Assembly: GCA_963691655.1 (NCBI GenBank)
Contig: OY829329.1
Location: 8,942,708 to 9,006,707, forward strand
Source: Toxonevra muliebris
Lineage: Eukaryota > Arthropoda > Insecta > Diptera > Pallopteridae
Length of the DNA: 64,000 nt
Reading direction: 5' to 3'
Shown: piece after piece, positions 13,131-24,842 of the stretch
How positions within the stretch are numbered: position 1 is the stretch's first letter
Layout of the letters: each line of letters starts with the position of its first letter
Notes under the pieces: generated by a model
Seen by the model: the letters and a program-made list of their open reading frames with translations, nothing else
What the model was told of the DNA's origin: nothing
Databases searched by the model: none
Position numbers and translations under genes: made by a program

Positions 13131-13560
13131 TCAAAATCAGCTGACGTAAATGGCGGCTGCCAAATGTCTGAGAGAGAGGCAGTGAGAGAGAGAGAGCCCA
13201 TGCCTACATCTCTGTTTGTATAAAATGGTTGATCTCAACACGTTTAACAACAATAAATAATTTTGCCATTTATGTATATGGCGTATATGTGTGAGTAAAT
13301 TGAGTGAAACATACCGAGTAAAGCCGAAGTGCGCTCTCATATATATACAAACTCCACTCCGGTATTTTAACCCTTATATGCCCAATGTCCTAAATGTAGT
13401 ATGGACACTTCAGAACTGTTTGATTTTGATTAAATGTGAATATATTCAAACCATTTCAAAACTTTCTGAGCGTACTATATATAAGTCATTGACCTTATCT
13501 GGGTTAATTTACACTCTTTTCTTTTCTCTTAGTTATTTAGAGTAACACTTAGAGCGAGAA
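13131..13560. repeat. Interspersed repeat (GGCGGCTG...GAGTGAAACATAC) hosting a MITE
   Basis: Similar in order and sequence to both tandem copies at the right edge of the window (63450 onwards): AATGGCGGCTG, a GA-rich run, TATGTGTGAGTAAATTGAG, GAAACATAC, GTGCGCTCTC, and after the insertion CTCTTAGTTATTTAGAGTAACACTT. The piggyBac-type MITE at 13371-13503 interrupts it. Confidence 0.6.
13371..13503. mobile_element. piggyBac-type MITE, copy 2, with empty site elsewhere in the window
   Basis: A 133-bp element running CCCTTATATGCCCAATG to CATTGACCTTATCTGGG, flanked by TTAA at 13367-13370 and 13504-13507. The host repeat is uninterrupted at 63681-63690 (GCATTTTAAT), where there is a single TTAA, so the insertion duplicated TTAA. 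This is strong evidence for transposition. No coding capacity. Confidence 0.8.
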
Positions 13561-14964
13561 AGGCATATCGTACGATACAGTTATTTACATTTTAAACTTG
13601 TTTTTTTGGAATTTACCCATACCGAGAGCTAAAATGTTTACACATCAATAGTTGATAATAATTTTAAATTTGCAATAACTTTCGATTTACACAATTATAA
13701 TTCTAAAGGAAAAATTCAAGTTCAATCATTATTTACTTTTAATAAAAAAAAAATAATATTGTAAAAAAGAAAACTCACTGTATAAAAAATCTGTAATATA
13801 TTCACACACGTAAATACATACATATACAATTATTTTAAAGTAAAAATTTTTCATATGTAAATTATTACCTACTTAATATTTTCCTACGACTCAAAAAAAA
13901 AAAAAAAAAAATACTATTACTATAAAAAAACCAAAAACTAAACTTTCTCAGCCTTAAAATTGAATGGAATGAAAACTCTCAAAATGAACTAAATATAGGA
14001 AATTTAGTTAAAAGATTTATGTAGTTTTAATTTAAATTTTTTTGCATAATTGCATTGTGAATAAAATGAAAAAATGCTACCTTAAATAATACTCATTTCT
14101 TAGCGCCTAAAAGTATACATTAATTAAAACAAGAATATAACCAACGAATTATTTCAAATGTTTAAGAAAAGAAAACTAATTACGGAATTTGAGAATTCAA
14201 AAATTCTGAAATTCGAGAATTCGTTAAAAAAAAAGTTATGAAAATGTCAGTTACCTAAATACCTACTTTAAACTTAAAGTTGATTAGCAAAATTTAATTA
14301 TTAATTAGCGTTTTGTAAATAAATATACTGTGCATGCTCGCGTTACACCAAAATAAAAAAAAAATTGTTTCAATTGAATTTGCAAAAGAAAAAGAAAATG
14401 TATAACTTATTTTGTAAACCTTCTAAGAAAATTACAATACAAAAGAATGAAATGCTCTTTGCAAATAACAAAAAAAAAAAAAAATATATATATAAATTAT
14501 AAAATTATATGATACTTATGTATAAAATAAAAACCTTTGTGATCCAAACTTTCTTCTCTTCCATGAAAAGAACTCGTTTTATTGACAAAAATTAATTAAT
14601 TAATTAAAAATTATATTTAACAGAAATTACTATACTATAAATTAGCAATGAAAGAAATGTTAAATAATTATAAAATTTATTATATATATATATTAGCGCA
14701 TTTATTTGCAAATATAAAAGATAAACTAATTTCAAATATTATACGAGAAAACTATATAATTACAAAGAAAAAGTATTAAAATAAACATTTTAAAATTAAT
14801 ATTCACAAGGTGTTTACTTATTTGGCTTTTGAGTTTTAAATGCAAGAGAATGGGTTTGTATTTTGGGATCTGAATGACGAGAACCGGTGCTTTTTTGCTA
14901 CAAGAGAAATTACAATGTGTTTCAAATGTGTTCAGAGGAAAAACGGGTTAACTCGCCTTTCATA

Positions 14965-15222
14965 TGAGCGACTGAGAGCGACTCATATAATGAAGCTGTG
15001 AGCCACTCGTGTGATGAAGCTGAGAGCCACTCATATGATGAAGCTGAGAGCCTCTCATATGATACTGAGAGCCACTCATATGATGAGGCTGAGAGCCTCT
15101 CTTACGATGAGGCTGAGAGCCTTTCTTACGATGAGGCTGAGAGCCTCTCTTACGATGAGGCTGAAAGCCTCTCTTACGATGAGGCTGAGAGCCTCTCTTA
15201 TGATACTGAGAGCCTCTCACAT
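14965..15222. repeat. 24-bp minisatellite open on both strands
   Basis: About ten diverged units of GAGAGCCTCTCTTACGATGAGGCT or near variants. The 24-bp period is a multiple of three, so frames stay open: AESLSYDE repeats on plus, and a basic GSQPHRKR-type repeat on minus. The plus-strand frame would need a GTG start and has no upstream exon I can support. I treat it as non-coding tandem DNA. Confidence 0.8.
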
Positions 15223-16799
15223 TTAAACAAAGCTGCTGAGTTGTATTCTGTACTGTAGATATATAAAGTATGATTTGTTTTTGTCATCATATGAGTGACA
15301 GAGAAAAAAAGAGATGATAAAATTTTACTTTAAAACAAAAGCGGCACCAGTGGCGTTAAAATATGTTCAGACCAAAAACAGTTTAAGTCACTGTACTGAA
15401 AGAAATGTTACATAATTTTTGTTGGTACTTTAAGGTATTTTATTTCCACTCCAATTCGTATTACTTGGAACATTCTTGCGCTGACATCTGAATTTATTTC
15501 ACTTTTGCCTTTATAAAAATTTTAAACCGTTTTTTCTTCAAGCCTCTCAAATATATGTTAAACATATCAAAATGTTTTTCTTGAATTTCAAGTTACATTA
15601 TTCTTGGATTAATGTAATATTTATGTTAATATGTATGACATAAATGCGATTTCAATTAACATTTTAAGTATATTTCCATGTCGTGCTATCATTTTTACCT
15701 ACGTAAGTATTTAGGAAATAGAAAATTATATTTACATTTTACTTTCAAAGTATTTGGCATATTACAACAACTTGCATATATTACCCTCATCAAGTAATTG
15801 GACAGTAATGTTAAAGGTTCAGAAAGCAAAAAGAAAAATAAAACAAAACAAATAAAAAATAAAAAAAAGCATGAAATAGCGAATACATCAACAATCAATG
15901 TTTGTTTAAAAGAATAAAAAAAATGCTTAAAGTAATTTGAGCATAAAAGTAAGTAATTTTCATGACTTAATTTCATGCATATGTATAAGTATTATTTTTA
16001 TTTTAAATCACTTTGAACTATTTCATAAAAACTTCAATTATAAAAATCTATTATAACATTATTTGATATTATTACGATTAAATACCATTAAATGTGAAAT
16101 GAAAATATTAAATATTAATGGAAAAAACGTAAGTTAACTAATGTGCAAAGTGAAAAAAGGAAATAAAAAACCTTTTAACGAGCATTACAAATAAAACACG
16201 CAAACTTTAACATTTATAGTGGAAAGTTTTAAAAGTTTTTTTTTTTTTGTGCACTACTAATGTAAGAGAAAAAGTTTGTAGTATGTGTCAAAAAACAGCA
16301 ATCTATTTATATGGATTTACATATATTTGCTCAAACTAACAGCGGACTCGTGTATAAACGCTTAGCTCAAGCCAGAAGCCATTAGAATCATGAACTTTTA
16401 GCATAATATTTCATTAATAAGTAGTATAGGGAAAAGCTCATAGTAAATGAGCATAGCTATTTATATTAAAGAAACTGAGGTAGACTTTTTTTTTATAGGT
16501 ATCGCGTGTCTCCTAGCAACTCGTGGGGGTTTCTCCATAATTTGACATCAGCACCGCCAATTAAGGTCTATGCATCTATGGAAGCAAAATGGGTAAAATA
16601 TACCGATCATAAAAATTTAAAGACCTTTGCTAAAGAGTGACAAAAACAACAGTTTTTTACACTCCATTATTGATTATTCTAAAGCAGAGAGAAATTACTT
16701 TATCAAATCAATCAACACACGAGATATCTCACTCTCACTCACTCCCTTTTTAAATAAATTGTTTCTCTCCTCCCTCACTCAATACACAATACACTCAAA

Positions 16800-17010
16800 G
16801 CGAATTTATACCAGGTGATAGCATCGTCAACTCTCTCTCTCTCTTCCTTTTACTTTTTTTTTTATATGAAGAAACTCGGAACTGTTAAAATCTTTGTTTT
16901 TGTTTTGTTTGTTCCCCATGCATTTGTTCTTGTATTTTTGACATTTTTTCTTGTTGTACTTGTTGTAATGCTGCTATCGTCTGGTGTAATTCTGCCACAA
17001 ATACACTCTT
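16800..17010. repeat. Interspersed repeat, TATATGAAGARACTC family, copy 1
   Basis: CT-rich run, then TTTTTATATGAAGAAACTCGGAACTGT, AATCTTTGTTTTTG, GCATTTGTTCTTGTATTT, TTGTTGTACTTGTTGTAATGCTGC and GGTGTAATTCTGCCA. The same order recurs at 50345-50580 and 56325-56545, with partial copies at about 48910-49440 and 53100-53230. Confidence 0.6.
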
Positions 17011-18903
17011 CAATTGCTGCTGCAGTGAGACGTTGCGAGAGAGCTATAGTACGAATCTCAAAAGCAGTGTTGCCAACTTGGTGGTTTTCCACTATATTAC
17101 ATCCCATATATTATTAAAGGGATTTGCTTGTTAGATCGTTTTTTTTTTTTTGTATTTTAACGGGCTTTATATGAAAGGGTTAATACTAATTTTATTCTAT
17201 TTATTGAAATTTTTCAATTGTGCTTCCACCATAACTATTTTTATTTTTTTTATCCATACGCATCGTAATACATTTTTGCATTAATATAATATATTAAATT
17301 CAAATTCTGTAATGGAAAGTTGTTACCATAAATTTTCTGATTTATTGGGTCATAAAAAAAATATTTTCGGTTTTTGTCACAAAATTGTGTTAATGGCCAC
17401 ATATCTGGCACCACTGATCTGATTCTGTCGCGTTTGCAAGGTGATATTTCAAGCTAAATTTTTTGCGAAGACAGTTTTGTAGTTCGTCATTTGTGTAAAA
17501 AGTTATATTGATTTGAAAATGAGTGAAATTTTTTAAAAAATACGCTATGCTTTTACTTTAAAAAAGGTAAAAACGCTGCAAAAACATTCCGAAAAATTTG
17601 TGCTTTAACAGAACGTGCCCCGTCCAACTTTGGGCTTTAATTTTCACTTTCAATGACGGAGCTAGGAGGGTAGATAAGCGGGCTTCAATCTGGACATAAC
17701 GGAACAAGGCTGATATCTTGTAATACTAATTCAAAAACATAAGGAAGAAAGCAATTGAACTTTTTTTCTACGAGTATAATGTAAAAAATTAGTGTAGGTA
17801 CATTTTCGAATCTCAACCGATCTCTGCCTCCTTCCCATTAACACCAAAGAACTAGTGGAATTAATTGCAGCACAATATTTTATTTTGTTTTATTATAATT
17901 TATTTGGTTTTCCAAATAATCACGTGCAAAATTGGAAAATTGCTGTTCAACATGCAAACATGCCAAAGTAATTGCAACCAATTGACCAATAGTTTAGAAA
18001 GCTTTTTGTTGCATATTTTATAGCGAATAAAAAAATAAAATTAATGACTTTAAAACATTTTTACTAGAAAGTTTCAGTACAAACTTCAATTACATTTTCC
18101 AATATGTTTAACGATATCTTCTCTGGTTGCCTTACACTCCCAAAAAGGGATGATGATCACCATCCCAGCAAACAAAAACTGCATATCTTTAGGCTAAGAG
18201 GTTAGTGGTTGCTCACACTAGCACAAGCATGAACGCCTGTCGGAAGGAGAGAAGTAGAAAAAATAGGTAGTTAGAAAAAGACAGGCGAGTTTCTATCTTT
18301 TTCTCACTACCTAATTTTTCTACGTCTCTCTTTCAGACAAGCGTTCATGGTTGTGCCCGTGTGAACAACCACTTAGATTATAGTGGCGGCAAATTTCCTC
18401 TTCTAGACTACATTAGGTCAAGACAAACCATAATGTAGAAATATTAGTGGAAGGGCGCGAGAGGGTTTGGGTATAAAACAATGTTAAACAGTAGAAAAAA
18501 TAACAATTTCTTATATTATTTAACGTTTTCATTTTATTTTTAATTTTTGCCCCATTAACTCCTGAAAATTTCACATCATGCGATATTTTTTTACTTTCTA
18601 ATGCAACTCTGTATACATATTTAAGCACATGTATCAATACAAAGCTTTAGTGCTTTTAAAGCTTTGCTTCAATTTCGTAAATGACATTTAGTATTCGCTC
18701 AATTATTGTGTGTGAGAGTGTTGCGTGCGCAGAATGAAATAATAATAAAATTGAAGTAGATATAAACTTTAGTACTAAAAGTTTAATGACAATATCAATC
18801 TTCATGCTAAATATATTATTTTAAAGTGGAATCAAAAAATATTATTTAAAACAAAAACACAAATTCTTATCGTCTCCTCATTATCTATGGTGAAGTTGCA
18901 AAA

Positions 18904-20040
18904 ATGTTACTACTCAATGACGATTGTTTATATCAAATATTCAAACAAGTTACCATCAAAGACCAGCTGATTTTGACAGAAGTATGCAAACGCTTTCGCT
19001 CAATTATCATTGAGATGTCGTGGAGAGTTAAGTTTCGTGAATTTTTAACTGAAAGCTCAGAAATACGTCAACTCTCCAATGAGCAATATCAAGAGTTTTT
19101 CTCTTTGATAGCCGGCAATTTAGAGATACTGAGAGTAATTAAAATAAAAGATGTGATACACACGCTCATTTTTGGGCGCTACTTATTACGCCCCGAGTTA
19201 GCATTTTATTTTTACTTTGATTTGCCCAAATTAATCTCACTGGAGTGTGAAGATTATAGTCTGCACGATGGCTACATGCGTTTAATAGCACAAAAATGTC
19301 CAAAATTGGAAGAATTGTATTTAGAGAGCAATTATGTGTCTGGAAAATATATTGAAGATATGAGAAATTTGAGAAAACTGCGTGTACCCGCTGCTTCCCT
19401 GGATGCAGAAAGTTTGTGTCAGATACTCGCAACTAATTTACAATTGAATTACATCCAGATAAGAGAAAATGTGTGTACTTCTAGTATACTAAACGCAGTG
19501 GCATCATCTCGACTATTAGGTTTTCAAATATGTAACATAGATGTTGACAGTGAATTCGAAAATGAAGGAGAACAATTGCGGAGAGGAAAAATATGGCCAC
19601 AATTCTTTAGAGATATGAACAAATATACTAAGGAATTGATAGTAATTGATAATAAAAGTAACAGTAAAAATACATCAATTGTACTTAGTATAATAGAACA
19701 AAACTTATTACTGCTACGTAATCTACAGAAACTGGAAGTAAATAAATATATAAAGTCATTATCTATGCTGAACAGCCTTAAAATGTTGCATTTAAATAAA
19801 GTTGAAAGTTTTGCTGGCTTTCTTGAAATTATAAAAAATTGCTGTGATTTGGAGAATATTTTTGTGACGAGTTCTTCAGAGATGTTTTTTGAATTTGAGA
19901 AATGGATTACAGACGTAATTCATTGCTTTTCTAAACAATCTAGACGGAAACTATGCATTGTACATTTTCGAGATATGTCAGCAGATTGTAAAATATTGAT
20001 GCACATAATCATGAAGGTTCGAATTTTATCGATATTCTAA
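18904..20040 (+). CDS. F-box protein, array copy 1 (second exon not adjacent)
   Basis: Probable substrate receptor of an SCF-type ubiquitin ligase. Residues 1-45 (MLLLNDDCLYQIFKQV, CKRFRSI) form an F-box. From about residue 105 the protein is leucine-rich with repeat-like segments (LPKLISLECED, CPKLEELYLESN, MRNLRKLRVP), as in F-box/LRR proteins. The ATG at 18904 aligns with the starts of the other two copies. The frame stays open to TAA at 20038-20040 (378 residues), but the other copies show a splice donor at AAG|GTTCGA (after 20016, residue 371). If it splices there, no matching second exon follows: homology with copy 3 stops in the intron near 20165. So the gene either uses a short intron-read-through tail (VRILSIF), splices to a distant exon, or is a 3'-truncated duplicate. 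The 5' flank from about 18555 (CATTTAGTATTCGCTCAATT, GTTGCGTGCGCAGAATG) is shared with copies 2 and 3 and may carry the promoter. Confidence 0.75.
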   Translation: MLLLNDDCLYQIFKQVTIKDQLILTEVCKRFRSIIIEMSWRVKFREFLTESSEIRQLSNEQYQEFFSLIAGNLEILRVIKIKDVIHTLIFGRYLLRPELAFYFYFDLPKLISLECEDYSLHDGYMRLIAQKCPKLEELYLESNYVSGKYIEDMRNLRKLRVPAASLDAESLCQILATNLQLNYIQIRENVCTSSILNAVASSRLLGFQICNIDVDSEFENEGEQLRRGKIWPQFFRDMNKYTKELIVIDNKSNSKNTSIVLSIIEQNLLLLRNLQKLEVNKYIKSLSMLNSLKMLHLNKVESFAGFLEIIKNCCDLENIFVTSSSEMFFEFEKWITDVIHCFSKQSRRKLCIVHFRDMSADCKILMHIIMKVRILSIF

Positions 20041-20582
20041 AAGTATTTATAAACCAGAATATTTTTTGTGTTAACTTGCTAAACTGGTTTTAATGTTATA
20101 AAAAAAAATTATAATTTTTCTTTAATTAAGTTTAAGCTTAGAGTAGAAATTTCGATTCTGATTTAGAACAAAACTAAACTAAGACTTATTGGGAACTTAA
20201 ATAAGTTCTCCCTATTTCCCGACAGATGGTGTTACATTTGCTTTTTTACGTCTCGCTATGCTACAGCAAACTTCACCTTAATCACGATGAGTGAAATCAG
20301 TTTCAAGTGAGGAAAACAATGTGAAGTTGAAGTACAGCTGAAGACAGCTTTAAGCTGTCACAAGTTAAATGTATGTATTTTATATGAGTTTCATTACAAT
20401 GTGAAGTTGCCGCTGACGCTAAAGTTGAGGATGTAGCGCAAAGTAAAAAATTTTCGACTTTGTCACGCGTTGAAGCGTGACAGCTGATTGTCAAAATAAA
20501 AAAGTGGAAAAATGCACTGAATTATTTAGAGAACTTGTAAACAAAAATTAATTGGTTTGCAATTTAAAGCACTCTGATTGCG

Positions 20583-21424
20583 AATTTTCATTCAAAGAAA
20601 ATTGACATTGAATTGCCATTACTGATAATGAGCCTGACCTAAAAAAAAATTACTAAAAATACTAAAAATAGTCAGAGGCTCATTTTTTTCAAATGATTAT
20701 TAGTGGGAATTCCGGCCATGATTGCATTGAAAGAGATCTTCCGAGTCGGGGTGCTCTGAGCAATAATGGGTTAAAGAATTAAATACATTTTAAGATTGTT
20801 TCCTAAAACTTTGGAGCTGACCCATTACTACTGCCCTACATGAACTTTGCGATTAAAATGGTTCCTAGTGTTTGTGAATGAATTTTTTATACTGAACACG
20901 AATCTGAGATCAAAAATTTCCCATCACGCCACGTTTTAGAAAAAATGGGATGGAAATCTAAAATAGAATTTTTGGCCATTTTTAAAAATTGGAGAGCTGA
21001 AAACTGGCGTGCTACAAAACTTCGAAATCCAGAAATTATAGGCTGAATCATGCCCTTCCAAATGAGCCCTAAACCCGAAACTGTAAATCAAAAACAGTTA
21101 CTGACCTAGAAAAACTATAAATGCAGAATTGCTCAGCATCACCTTCTGGTTTTGTATCCAAAGTCAAACCTCATGTCAAAGAAAACAAATCGGATCTGGT
21201 CGCATAGTGTAACTAAGACTTCAAGTTTATTTTTTTATATTTGGCTTTTTAGAAAGAAACCGATGGAAGTAAAAAATATTTAAAAACTGTTCAATAGATT
21301 TTATTTTGTCTATTTTTTCATCTACTGGCAATTAATATCAAAAAATAGATGAAAGTTTCCACATTTCAGGGGGGGCGGGGGGGCGGTCAGAACCCCCAAA
21401 ACCTCCCCTTCCCCCCCTAAATAC
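20583..21424. mobile_element. Partial copy of the hAT-like element at 27616-28680
   Basis: Shares with the full element ATTTTCATTCRAAGAAAAT, GAGCAATAATG, CCCATCACGCCACGTTTT, AAACAGTTACTGACC, ACAAATCGGATCTGGTCGCA and the G-run/C-run terminus ending CCCCCCCTAAATAC. The outer left end is missing and the right terminus stops at 21424, where the next inverted-repeat element begins. Confidence 0.6.
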
Positions 21425-21433
21425 TTATTATTA

Positions 21434-21877
21434 CTTCGGAGGGCGCGCCGCGGCAAATTAGCCGCAAATTGTTAAATTTCGTTGTGTCAAGTGTCGTTTG
21501 TAAGTTTTGAGATGCAGCGTGGTTTACCGTTAGCCGTTGGTTTCTGCGTTACATTGTTTAGCTGCTATTTGTGTTTGAAAATTTGTCTCTCACTTTTGCG
21601 GCTAATTTGACGCGGCGCCCCCTCTTGTGTAACAACAAAAAATTCAAGTGTAGCTTACAGAAATTTTTTCTAAGTAAAAACGATGACGAATAAACATTTA
21701 AATATAAACGCTTAAAATATATTTCAATATCACTAGAAAGCAATCAGTTGTTTTATTTTAATCATTTTTTTGCTACAAATAAGAAAAATTGCAGTCGATA
21801 CTATGAAATTCACCTTGCGGCTAAATTGCCGCGGCGCACACTTTCGTGTAACTTTTCAGAGCGCGCCCGCCGAAGGG
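21434..21877. mobile_element. GC-ended inverted-repeat element
   Basis: The left end, CTTCGGAGGGCGCGCCGCGG, is repeated inverted at the right end (GCGCGCCCGCCGAAGGG). A second inner pair, GGCAAATTAGCCGCAA and TTGCGGCTAAATTGCCGCGG, lies inside it, and a third GCGGCTAATTTGACGCGGCG occurs at 21599-21618. The right end abuts TTAA (21878-21881); the left flank does not show TTAA and may have been lost next to the hAT-like copy. About 444 bp, non-coding. Superfamily uncertain. Confidence 0.5.
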
Positions 21878-22470
21878 TTAAACTTAAGCGCTTTTAAAGC
21901 TTCGCTAAAACTTTGGCTGCGTTCATAGTAGAGCGGCGAGTAGAGCAATGATGATAGCGTAGAAAGAGCAAAGAGTCTTTCAAAATAAAGTGAAGCGGCG
22001 AGTCCATCAAAAAAAAAAAAAAAAATGACTTTGACTTTGATAATGCAAAGTTCGTCTGGTATTATTTAAATAAAAACAATAAAACAAAAGAACAATACCC
22101 ACAAAATTAGTCAACTAAGAAATTCTTGTGGCGATTTTCATCATTAGCTCTTGCGAAAATCCTGGCATGAAAATTTCGGCGTTTAATTACATTTTAAGCC
22201 GAATTGAAAACAAGGCAGTTAAGAATTGAAGTAATTTCATTAAGACCCCAATATTTTACGTAGCAATTCTTCTTGACTGTCAGTCACTTTAAGGTATCAG
22301 AATTTGGATCTATTAAATGTCTACACTTTCCTTCCTCCTTAAGTTAAATAAACACTTGATCGTTTCTAGCAGCGATGATGATAGAAACGAAATTCTACTC
22401 GTTGAAAGATACTGCTTTGCTCGTTACTATGTTCTTTGTTTTGCTCGTCAGAATGAACTGTTTCATTTAA

Positions 22471-23214
22471 GGTGACATGTCCATTGCTTGAGTTAAAAAA
22501 AAAGGAAAACTTCGAAATTGAATCAAAAAAACGATAGACGATAGATAGAGAGTTGAAATTTTTTTTATTTTATAATCATTTAATTGTCTTTAAATTGTTT
22601 TTTTTTTTTTTGTTTTGTTTTAAATTTGGTTCAATAGTTTTCCTGTAGATGGCGTCAAAAAACAATCGCCCTTTTTGTTGGCGGGTGTTACAGAAATTGT
22701 CTGGGTGCTCTAAAACAAAAAATCAATAAAAATCTAAAAACATTCATAATTTTTTGTAAGACAGACTATTAGAAAGCTATATACATATATAATAAAAAAT
22801 GAACTTTTGGCAAGGTTCTAATTAAAAAAAAGAAAGAATTTCGCCCTAAATTGGACCTTTCTAAGGGCTGTAAAGACAAAACTAAGCAACCTATGATCGT
22901 AATAATAATAATAGATTTATGAAAAGAATATTTCTGAACAAAATGAGACAAAATAGAATAAAATCCATATCAAGTATTTCAAAAATTTGAACATCCGTCA
23001 ATTTGAAAAAGTATGTTTCAAAAAAAACGCGTTTAAAGAATCGTGCAGCGACTTTGAAATTCTTATTATAATATACGCACTTATTCATATAAATGCGTAT
23101 ATTTGAAAAACCATATTTTTTTTTTTATAAATACGTATTCTAGACACTATAAAGAAACTTTTTATGCTAAAACAATAAATGAATTTTTTGGACCCCAGCA
23201 ATAGACATGTCCCC
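22471..23214. mobile_element. 744-bp inverted-repeat element flanked by TTAA
   Basis: Left end GGTGACATGTCCATTGCT; the right end read on the minus strand is GGGGACATGTCTATTGCT. Both ends are bounded by TTAA (22467-22470 and 23215-23218). The interior is AT-rich with a run of T and no convincing frame. It sits in the spacer between F-box copies 1 and 2. The TTAA flanks suggest a piggyBac-like transposase, though the termini lack the usual CCC. Confidence 0.6.
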
Positions 23215-23522
23215 TTAAATATATGCGTTCGTTTTCGTCGCTTTGCTCTATGTTATCGTCGTTGCTTTGCTCGCCGCTCCACTATGAATGCAACCTTAGT
23301 AAATGGCATTTAGTATTCGCTCAATTATTGTGTGTGAGAGTGTTGCGTGCGCAAAGTGAAATAATAATAAAACTGAAGTAGATATAAACTTTAGTACTAA
23401 AAATTTAGTAACATTAATCTCCCTACTAAATATATAATTTTAAAGTGGAATCAAAAAATATTATTTACAACAAAAACATAAATTCGTATCACTTCCTCGT
23501 TATTTATGGTGATGTAGCAGAA

Positions 23523-24707
23523 ATGTTGCTACTCAATGATGATTGTTTATATCAAATATTCAAACAAGTTACCATCAAAGACCAGCTGATTTTGGCAGAT
23601 GTATGTAAACGCTTTCGCTCAGTTATCATTGAAATTGTTTGGGGAGATAAGTATCGTGAATTTTTAACTGAAAATTCAGAAATACGTCAACTCTCCAATA
23701 AACAATATAAAAAGTTCTTCTCACTAATAGCCGGCAATTTACAGATGCTGAGAATAATTGATAAAAAAGATGTATTTCCGAGCCTTTTGGGCCGCTTCAG
23801 ATTTCAACCCGAGTTAACAGTTTACTTTTTTTTTGATTTACCCAAATTATTGTCACTGGAATGTGAAGATGATCGTCTACACGATGGCTACGCGCGTTTA
23901 ATAGCACAAAAATGTCCAAAATTGGAAAATTTGTATTTAGAGAGCAATTATGTATCTGGATTGTATATTGAAGATATGAGAAGTTTGAGGAAATTGTGTG
24001 TACCCGCTGCTTCGTTAAAAGCAGAACATTTGTGTAAGATACTCGCAACTAATTCACAATTGAATTACCTCCAGATAAGAGAAAATGTGTGTACGTCTAA
24101 TGTACTAAACGCAGTGGCATCATCTCGACTATTACGTTTTCAAATATGTAACATAGATGTTGACAATGAATTCGAAGATGAAGCAGAACAATTGCGGAGA
24201 GGAAAAATATGGTCACAATTCTTTAGAGATATGAACAAATATACTAAGGAATTGATAGTAATTGATAATAAAAAAAACAGTAAAAATACATCAATTGTAC
24301 TTAGTATAATAGAACAAAACTTATTACTGCTACGTAATCTACAGAAACTGGAAGTAAATAAATATATAAAGTCATTATCTATGCTTAACAGCCTCACAAT
24401 GTTGCATTTAAATAAGGTTGAAAGTTTTGCTGGCTTTCTTGAAATTATAAAAAATTGCTCTGACTTGGAGTATATTTACGTAACGAGTTCTTCAGAGATG
24501 TTTTTTGAATTTGAGAAATGGATTACAGACGTAATTCATTGCTTTTCTAAACAATCTAGACGGAAACTATGCACCGTGCATTTTCGCGATATTTCAGCAG
24601 ATTGTAAAATATCGATGCACATAATCATGCAGGTTCGATATTTCAAAAGTATTTATAAACTAGAATATTTTTTGTGTTATAAAGTGACAATTTGCACTGC
24701 AATTTAA
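23523..24707 (+). CDS. F-box protein, array copy 2 (second exon not adjacent)
   Basis: Same product type as copy 1: F-box at residues 1-45 (MLLLNDDCLYQIFKQV, LADVCKRFRSV) and a leucine-rich remainder. The start is the ATG at 23523, which aligns with the ATGs of copies 1 and 3; the frame is open 78 bases further upstream but without an ATG. The long exon ends at CAG|GTTCGA after 24632 (370 residues, one fewer than its neighbours because of a deletion near residue 85). Read-through adds 24 intron-coded residues to TAA at 24705-24707. Homology with copy 3 fails around 24796, before any second exon. Residues 75-110 differ most from the other copies; the C-terminal half is almost identical. No frameshift or internal stop, so it may be functional. 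Confidence 0.75.
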   Translation: MLLLNDDCLYQIFKQVTIKDQLILADVCKRFRSVIIEIVWGDKYREFLTENSEIRQLSNKQYKKFFSLIAGNLQMLRIIDKKDVFPSLLGRFRFQPELTVYFFFDLPKLLSLECEDDRLHDGYARLIAQKCPKLENLYLESNYVSGLYIEDMRSLRKLCVPAASLKAEHLCKILATNSQLNYLQIRENVCTSNVLNAVASSRLLRFQICNIDVDNEFEDEAEQLRRGKIWSQFFRDMNKYTKELIVIDNKKNSKNTSIVLSIIEQNLLLLRNLQKLEVNKYIKSLSMLNSLTMLHLNKVESFAGFLEIIKNCSDLEYIYVTSSSEMFFEFEKWITDVIHCFSKQSRRKLCTVHFRDISADCKISMHIIMQVRYFKSIYKLEYFLCYKVTICTAI

Positions 24708-24842
24708 AACAGGTTTTAATTTCATTAAAAAAAAACTGTATAATTTTTCTAAAATAAGTTTAAGCTTAGATTAGAAATTTCGATACTGATTTTGAACCGG
24801 ATTTTTTGTTCAGATAAAGTAGAGTCATATTTATTTTATGTA

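Larger units (their letters stand above)
5014..18540. other. Gene-poor intergenic stretch
   Basis: About 13.5 kb between the peptidase stop codon and the first F-box unit. The first 900 bases are A-rich and probably include the 3' UTR. Individually listed inside are a Tc1/mariner-type MITE, a piggyBac MITE nested in another repeat, simple repeats, a 24-bp minisatellite and a copy of a TATATGAAGAAACTC repeat. No open frame here resembles a protein I recognise; the longer frames fall in repeats or alternating purine/pyrimidine tracts. Confidence 0.5.

Noticed and set aside
14960..15258. Open frames on both strands as a repetitive protein gene
   Set aside because: Explained by a 24-bp tandem repeat; the plus-strand frame needs a GTG start and there is no supporting exon.
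16815..17117. A small membrane-like protein of 100 codons
   Set aside because: Hydrophobic look comes from T-rich repeat sequence that recurs at 50345 and 56325 without a conserved frame.
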